DNA from: Diplolepis rosae
Taxonomy: Eukaryota > Arthropoda > Insecta > Hymenoptera > Diplolepididae
Reading direction: 5' to 3'
Assembly (NCBI GenBank): GCA_030998225.1
Contig: JAPYXD010000700.1
Span: forward strand, 2,232,001-2,296,000
Length of the DNA stretch: 64,000 nt
A program made the position numbers and the translations under genes. Of this stretch, positions 57,140 through 64,000 are shown in pieces. Position 1 is the stretch's first letter. The number at the start of each line of letters is the position of its first letter. The notes under the pieces were generated by a model that saw nothing but the letters and a program-made list of their open reading frames with translations, did no database searches and was not told the DNA's origin.

Positions 57140-58248
57140 AGTTCCTGCAGCTCAACCTCGGAAGGGGGAAGGATGCCCAGGACCTCCTGATGCAGACTGC
57201 CAGGGAGAGGGGGGCTGATGTGCTGCTCATTAGTGAGCAGTACAAGTGGTCCGATAACTCTGCTTGGTATCAGGATGCATCAAGGAGGGCCGGCATCCTT
57301 GTTTGTAACCCTGATTTGGGCGTCGGGGACTTCCTGGAGACCGACGCAGGGTTCGTCTGGGTAGAGGTGGCGGATGTGCGTGTGTACAGCTGCTACTTCT
57401 CCCCCGGCGATCCCTTCGATGTCTTTGAGACCCAGATCCTCCTCCTTGAGGAAAGCCTCCGTGAGGCCATCGGGCGATCCCTCATAGGGGGTGACTTCAA
57501 CAGTAAGTCGCCCGAGTGGGGTGAAGCCCGCCTAGATAGGAGGGGAATCTTGGTTGGCGAGATGGTCGCTAGGAACGAACTGATCGTCTTGAATCAGGGC
57601 GGGGAATTTACGTTCAGACGAGGAGCGGGGGGGTCAATAATTGATCTCACAATTGCCGCACCTCGCCTCGCTTCAAGGATAAGCGACTGGTCGGTCCTCG
57701 AGTTAATAACCTTGAGTGACCACCGGTGCATCGAATTCACACTAGAACAATGGTGTCAGGCGGTAGATAAGGGTAGGGGCGGCGAAGGAAGGAGCCCCTC
57801 CTGGAACACGAGACGACTCAGCAGGGAAAGACTTCGCGAACACCTCGAAGAAACCAGGCTCATCGATGAGCTTGGTTGGGTCTGCCCTGCTGGGTCGTTT
57901 GAAGCTGCTGTGCGCTCGGTGAGGCAGAAGGTGGTCGCGGCTTGCGACTACTCGATGCCTCGCCGTGAGCGCAGGCAAGCCAAGGGTTCGATGTACTGGT
58001 GGAACGACCAGTTGGCAGCCCTACGTCGAGAATGCCTCGCAGCGCGGCGAAAATTCACCCGTTCAAAGGGGGATGCTACGCTGCACGAGGCATGGAAAGG
58101 GGCAAAAACAGCTTTGAGGCGAGGCATAAAGAAAAGCCGACTTCAATGCTAGAAAGACTTGATCGGTGAGGTCGAGAAGAACCCATGGGGTCTCGCCTTC
58201 AAAATAGTCACCAAGAGATTGGTGGCTAGAAAAAAGACCCCGGGCCTG
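57125..58248 (+). pseudogene. ORF2 endonuclease domain
   Basis: FLQLNLGRGKDAQDLL, LLISEQYKW, GGDFNSKSPEWGE, SIIDLTIA and LSDHRCIEF are the motifs of an apurinic-type endonuclease (Asn, Glu, Asp and Asp-His), which nicks target DNA to start reverse transcription. The domain spans about 57135-57745 and is followed by a linker. A TAG at 58150-58152 lies in the same frame, then sequence continues to KKTPGLD, the start of the RT domain. Confidence 0.85.
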
Positions 58249-59227
58249 GATAATCCCGATCGAGTCAATGAAAGTCTGTGGCGCGCGAAGCGCTGGTTGC
58301 ATGGCAGAGGTCTTAAAATGGCCCCTGAGAAAACCGAGGCTTTGCTCGTTACGGACAGGAGATCGTTCCAATTCCCGAGGATCGTTCTCGGAGAGCATGA
58401 AGTCGAGTGGAAAACAAGCATTAAGTACCTGGGGGAGCAGCTGGATCGTAGGCTTAGCTTTGGCGAACACCTAAAGATCGCAGCCGCCAAAGCCATCCAA
58501 TGTGGAGCAAACTTGGCCCGGCTTATGCCAAACATTGGTGGACCCAGGGAAGCGAAAAGAAGATTGGTGGCGAGCGTGGTCCATTCGAAGCTGCTTTATG
58601 CAGCTCCGGTCTGGGCCAATGCCTTGCAAAACCATGCTATCCAGAAGAAGCTGTTCACGGCGCAGAGACTTGTCGCGCTGAGAATAGTTTCGGCAAATGG
58701 AACTATCTCGACGAGCGCTGTGCTGGTCCTGGCGAGCGTCCCGCCAATAGATTTATTGGCAGAGGAAAGGCAGGAAACCTTTCAGCTTCGCAAGGAGCTT
58801 ACCTGCGCCGACCTGCAGGAAATCGCTCGCGCGAAGGAGGCCATCCGCAAGGATGGAAGGCGCAGACTCGTCGAGAAATGGCAGATGAGATGGCATGGTG
58901 AGCTTTTACTTGGCACAAGCGCTCTCGGGCCATGGCTGTTTTAACGCGTACCTGAGGCGCTTTAAGAAGAGAGACGAGGAGACGTGTTGCTACTGCGATT
59001 CCCCGGTGGATAACTCAGAGCAAGCACTCTTCGTCTGCGCAAAATGGGGTGTGGCTAGGGATGTCCTCGGTCAGGCGGTGGGTTCCGAATTTACTGCTGA
59101 CACGATGGTCCTCCTCATGCTCCAGTCTGAACGGTTCTGGACGCTCATCGAGTCATTCGTCACACTTGTGATGAAGAAGAGAGAACTTGATGGGCGTCGA
59201 GAGCGAAACAACGGGGAGGTCCAGTAG
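58249..59227 (+). pseudogene. ORF2 C-terminal region after the deletion
   Basis: Directly after KKTPGLD comes NPDRVNESLWRAKRWLHGRGLKMAPEKTEALLV, which normally follows the RT FADD motif, so the palm with its catalytic Asps is absent. The thumb (IKYLGEQLDRRLSFGEH) and connection follow to about 58944. A frameshift at about 58896-58944 leads to LAQALSGHGCFNAYLRRF and the zinc-like CCYC...H...C region (to 59227). Confidence 0.85.
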
Positions 59228-59600
59228 AAATCGCATCGGGGCCGGCACCCGCGGTCCTGCGTCTCGGGTAGACTGGACTGTCCGCGTCGTTCGGGGGAGG
59301 AATCTGTTTGTTTCTCCGCTGGGTGGCGCGGCTAGTCGGTTATCCTAGTGGGCGTGTGGCCGCGGGTGGAAGTTCCGAACGAACGGATGACGGAAGGGTC
59401 GTACGCGACTTTAATGGAACCAACCGCCCGTGAAGTTTAAAGCCGAAAGGCGGTTCCGCGGGTGGTGTATTGGTTCGAGAGAGGGGGTTTTTTGGTTTTA
59501 ACAGGTATGCCTAGACCCGTCCTAGGAGAGTCCTGTACAACGTCTATAAAAGATTTTGCCATTTTTCCTCCTCACCAAAAAAAAAAAAAAAAAAAAAAAA

Positions 59601-59694
59601 AGCTGTAATACTATAGAAAATAAAAATATTTAATAATTGTTGCGTCTCCTATCTCCTATTATTAAATATTTTTATTTTCTATAGTATTACAGCT
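59601..59694. repeat. Perfect 37 bp inverted repeat (hairpin)
   Basis: 59601-59637 and 59658-59694 are exact complements (AGCTGTAATACTATAG...), with a 20-base loop. Confidence 0.95.
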
Positions 59695-60027
59695 TTGCAG
59701 AGGGTGCTGGAAGAGCACCGAAACGTCGGCGACTAGTTTAAATTTTATTTATGTAAATGGTGGTGGGTAATAAAGACAAAACAGGACGAAAGAAAGAAAA
59801 TGAAGGTAGGGGTTTTGGAAGGTTGCCTTCTTTTTTATTTGTTTTCTCAAGGTTTTTTCTAATGGTGATTTTGGTCGAAATTTGGTTGTGTTTTTTGTTA
59901 TTTGAGGATTCGATTAGTTTCGAACTCTTGAAATTTTTAATTATGCCTTTGTTGGGACGTTGAGAGGAGTCCGGGTTGGTAGTGATACGGGTGCGAGTTC
60001 AGATTCAATGTTTATATTTTACCTTCA

Positions 60028-60240
60028 TCGATCGCAAACCAACTTCTTTCATAAAAATAGTTTTATTATTTTAGAATATTTTTGATATAAGTATTATATT
60101 ACAAAATTATATTGTATTACTATATATATTATTACATTACATTAACACTAATTGACAAGAGTGTAAAATTTTTGTCAAACATTTCACTTTCCACATAAGG
60201 ATTTCAAATTCTTCAAATTTATTTTTATACAGTTAAAATT
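60028..60240. repeat. Inverted, rearranged copy of parts of 52756-53345
   Basis: Contains complements of 52756-52900 followed by 53290-53335. Confidence 0.7.
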
Positions 60241-63200
60241 TATGTTTTTACCTGAGTTCGCCATATTTATTATATTTATCAAGTATGATACATGTTTTTA
60301 CGTAAAATACTTTTCAGACGTATTATACGCCAAAAATCGTCGTTACATATCATTGTACAACCCTTCCAGAGGATGCCCTGTTCAACATCATGTTGCTCCC
60401 ACGCCTTGCTCTAGTCCGAGGTATGGTTCATGAAGAATCGATATAAGAAGACCAAACTTTAGTAAAGTCTATGCATTAGAGTTTTGTCTCTTTATGTCTA
60501 TTCTCCATGCTCTCGTTATTAGAGTGCAACCTAACCTCAAACACAAAATCTTTTCAGCTCAAAGAGGAAATAAATGTTGTGATTTAGGTAAACAGTATCA
60601 TGTTGCTGAAAAAATATTTAAAAGCGCGAAAAACCGACCCAAGCTCACTTAGATCCTGTGAACGATCCATTACTGATAACCATCTGGTTTTTCTCCCAAC
60701 CCTGTGACATCACGCTTTCGGATCTCCATTGGATGCGATAAAGTTTTGCTAAATGACCATTGGAAAATAGAATCAATTGCCGAAAACGAGAAGTTTCAAA
60801 TATTCTACGACAAACTGTTCTCGACAACTGTCACTCTCGTGAACTTGAGGCTTTCATCCTTCTCTTTGACGGTAAGAAACGAACTACAGCACTTCCGTCG
60901 GAAATTATAGGTTCGCCAGCCTATATTTTTAGCTATTGTTAGAATGTCTTCATTTCTATAACCAGTTGGAATTTTCTTCCCCATAATAGCATGGAATTTT
61001 AAAAAAATTCCATATAATGAGCCCAAGTTGAAGGCAAAATGTCAATTTTATGAAAATAAATTGCAAACAAAGGAAAATTGCAATCTTTTTAAAAAATATT
61101 CATAACTCTAAAAGTAATTAACATTTTTCAAAGTTTTTAATCTCTTTTTAAATGTAAGTCTTCATAATATTTTGTTAACTAATCTAGATATTAAAAAAAA
61201 TGTTTCAGTGGTTTACTGTGGAATGACATATATTAATTGGTTTGATACGCAAAAACACGTCCATGGATTTATTAGTTTTTGAGTTATCGTTTTCGTCAAT
61301 TTGAAAAATGTGGTTTTAAGAAAAACGCGTTAGAAATTTAAATTACGCATAACACAAAGAGCTTTACATGCTCCGTTCTTCGTCTGTATTTTTCTAACGA
61401 CTTCGAATATAAAAAAATCCTTCTACGGACATATTCTACAGATATTATAGAGGCAATTTATGCAAAATAAAAATTTTCGATTTTTTTGCCTATCCCACCA
61501 GACAAGCCCCTTAATTGTTGAAAGAATAGTAATTAAAAACAGCAAAAAATGGTGAATTGAATCTTTGATCTCAGCCAAAGGTAGAACGGTCATGCGAAGC
61601 CCTGTGTATGTCAGTGATCCCTACAAACCGTTTAAGAACGGAAGTTTGTTTAAGAAAATCACTCATATAAAGAAAACGCATTTGAACCACAGTTCAAATT
61701 GCACAAAAATAAGTATCAAGTGTGTAACTATTTCTCGACCGTGACACTCTTCACCATTAGATGTAGAAATTTACCAATGCTTTTCAGCGTAAGCCTTCTT
61801 ACCAGGTATCTCTATAAAAAAAGAGTGAAAGTATCACAGTTTTAATTTTTACATAAAAACGGTTCTTACCACTTTGATAAAAAAATTACAGACTTGTAGA
61901 AAACTCGTAAACTTTTCTCAAGTTTAGTATAAAAGATATGACTTTCTAACGAGTAATACTTTAATTTCCGCGAGAAACACGACGTAATAACTGAGAATTT
62001 GGCAAAACTACTTAACTGATCCAGGCATATGTTAATTCCACGTGTGTTGAGAGACCCATTAAACATACAAAGTAACCTCGAAATGCATAGAAAATCATCT
62101 AGAAACATTCGTGGTAATTTATTACAAAAGGAGTCGAGGAGTTATTCATTACACCAACACACATTATCTTTTTAGCTAAAATATTAAATCTTTCAATAAA
62201 ATTAAGTAAACAGTATCGAATACATTATGTAGGTACTATGAATTTTATTAATCGCATGAAAGTGCGATGTTGACACGTTGTTTGCTGGACTCAGCTTCTC
62301 TAGTGTAAAGAGCCCATTGATGTTTATGCATATAAGAGATTTCTTTGTTTAGAGGTTGAAAGTGTACAAACCTAATTAAAAGTTTTAACGATTGAATGTC
62401 AGAAACGCAATGGCGCTTTGGGTCAGGCTAAGACGAAACTTTTGGCTGATACCAGCGCACGAAAACTACCTCAATTCATCACTGGATAGACAACTCTGAG
62501 CCTATTCAATGAATTTAGAATTAATTTGCTTACTCAATTTTTAAAACTAAACTGTAAAAAAATGATTCAAGTTAAAAATTCTGCGGTTCAAAAATATTAT
62601 TTTACATCACAAGCAGCAAAATTTGAAAAAAAATTTGTTTTGTTTCTTATAATCTAAATATGATGAAAATACGCTCGTTTTCAACATATTTCGTACAAAC
62701 AATTAAAATAGCTTCAGCAAAAAACTGGAGGTGAATTTCGTCACGGGACAAAGACAAAAAATAGTGTATTGTGTAACAATTAAAGAAAGCATGCAATTAC
62801 AAACACAACTTCAAAAGTTTTAATTTTTGATGCCTTGAGCTTCATCAGAATACTTTTGTAGCACTATATAAACTGATAAAATTAAAATGAGGTGGAAATT
62901 ACCTGCTTTCAGATGTGCTAAAGCTTATCCTGAAACAGAAATAGATTATTCGTGGCCGCGACTGCAACTACATTTTCGGAAGGATGCCATGCTGTGTGCA
63001 ATATTTTTTTATTAAAATCCAGGCAATCCACGCTGATCTCGTCTTTCTTTCGTTTACCTCCGGTACAGACCTGGAAAATAAGTTTTCATTTTTATATTGA
63101 TTTCGATATAAAACAACTTACTGCCAGCGATAATCAATTTCGCAATCTCTAAAAACTGAGACTTATTGATATTTTCCTATTTGTAGAGGTCCTAGCGATT

Positions 63201-63798
63201 GTCAACTAAAAGTTAAAAACTAGATGAATATTTCAATATATAACATCATCTAATCACTATGTGCCGTATAGAGATGTTATTTCTACCCGTCTACTCCTTA
63301 AAGGTGAACTAAGAAATTTCAAAACAGCCACTTAACATACCTATTGTCAACAGGCCTAATTATTTCTAAGTTTAACGAAAGTGTGAAGTTTAACAGAGTG
63401 TATAAAACGCATGAAACACCCTGAAAAACTCGGTTGTTATGCATTTTATCAAAAAGGTGCTAAAGAAACAAATTGTTTGATTTCAGAAAATGAATGATAA
63501 CAATAACAACAAATAATAATGCAACTAATTTTATTTTTCTATATAAAATGAACTACTCATGATATCACATATGGATAGGGCGTACAATTTTGTGTTCGAA
63601 CATGTTAAATATGCAGGGGGTCACATCAATTTGTAAAGGTTAATTAAAGGTCAAAATATTTCAAACTGAGAACAGAATCATATAAATCAAATTTGTTGAA
63701 AAATGTGAGGTTTAGAATATAGGTAATGAGTTTGTGCGGTCTTTTTAAATTGAGAATATGGGTCAAAGGACCTCATTTGATTGCCCAATCTTTTCATT
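60241..63798. other. No gene or element recognised
   Basis: AT-rich. Frames such as 60704-60910, 61866-62108 and 62952-63152 have no domain or composition bias. Splicing cannot be judged here, so a host gene with short exons cannot be excluded. Confidence 0.45.
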
Positions 63799-64000
63799 TA
63801 TGCAGCTCCGGTCTGGACAAGTGCCCTTAACAACCATGCTATCTAGAAGAAGCTGTTCTCGGCACAGCGAGATGTGGTGCTGAGAATTGTCCCAGCATAC
63901 CAAACTGTGTCAACGAGTGCTGTGTTGGTCCAGGCGAGTGTCCCGTCAATAGACTTATTGGCGGAGGAAAGGAAGGAGACCTTCAGCTCCGTAAGGAGCT
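63799..64000 (+). mobile_element. Second R1-type copy, 5'-truncated, runs off the window
   Basis: Matches 58596-58800 (TATGCAGCTCCGGTCTGG onward) with many substitutions and a stop after the HAI segment. It represents the RT connection region and continues beyond the window. Confidence 0.85.

Larger units (their letters stand above)
56752..59600 (+). mobile_element. R1/Jockey-type non-LTR retrotransposon, 5'-truncated, RT core deleted
   Basis: GC-rich, unlike its surroundings. ORF1 C-terminal part, APE endonuclease, remnants of RT flanks and a C-terminal zinc region, ending in a 24-base poly(A) (59577-59600). A second, diverged copy starts at 63799. Confidence 0.88.
56523..59943. mobile_element. 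Palindromic element interrupted by an R1-type retroelement
   Basis: 56523-56751 and 59714-59943 are reverse complements (for example CGCCGACGTTTCGGTGCT and its complement). The centre has a 37 bp perfect hairpin (59601-59694), now beside the poly(A) of the inserted retroelement. The CGAAACGTCGGC motif resembles ends of Penelope-like elements; inference. Confidence 0.75.

Noticed and set aside
1..64000. Viral or polydnavirus-like integrated segment
   Set aside because: Apart from the LTR elements, no viral structural or replication gene was seen; repeats and transposons explain the coding signals.

Overview
The window looks like a transposon-dense, AT-rich stretch of an arthropod genome, most likely an insect. 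The basis is the repeat content: an errantivirus-type LTR element with an env-like ORF, a canonical 1.3 kb mariner, insect-type mariner/Tc1 relatives, P-element-like and THAP relics, Penelope-like fragments and an R1-type non-LTR element. The assignment is inference; Hymenoptera is a guess. There are no operons, CRISPR arrays or rRNA, I recognised no tRNA gene, and I see no intact host gene. The one host-like sequence is a broken double-stranded-RNA-binding-domain gene at about 6.8-8.2 kb on the minus strand.

Layout. 1-9.3 kb: dispersed repeat (1468-2104), LTR fragments and a 1.3 kb solo LTR (4675-5997), then the broken dsRBD gene. 9.3-20.3 kb: a nest of inverted-repeat elements: an 830 bp foldback (9300-10129), then a 9.4 kb composite (10440-19880) with about 594 bp terminal arms, remains of a THAP/DDE/SWIM-type transposase, a TTAA-flanked foldback in its left arm, and an inner foldback (14307-17625) holding a mariner-like element (14938-16895). 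20.4-25.6 kb: dispersed repeats and a 757 bp deleted mariner-like element. 25.7-30.7 kb: nested palindromes carrying decayed THAP exons. 31.2-38.7 kb: a small CACTCAG-type inverted-repeat element split by a young errantivirus (31431-38513) with gag, pol and an env-like region, near-identical 223 bp LTRs and a CAAG target duplication. 38.7-44.7 kb: P-like transposase C-terminal fragment, a degenerate arthropod repeat, a mariner on the minus strand (41293-42580), a Penelope-like RT scrap and a P-element-like N-terminal relic. 44.9-52.4 kb: a minus-strand Gypsy-like LTR element that has lost RT and RNase H. 52.7-60.2 kb: a mariner scrap, a split Penelope-like element and an R1-type element lacking its RT core inside a palindrome. 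60.2-63.8 kb: nothing recognised. 63.8-64 kb: start of a second R1-type copy.

Almost every coding signal is a mobile-element protein, and nearly all are visibly damaged (stops, frameshifts, core deletions). The youngest insertions appear to be the errantivirus (one mismatch between LTRs) and the mariner (one in-frame stop). The most striking property is the number of long inverted repeats, several nested inside others, so insertion order can be read from the sequence.
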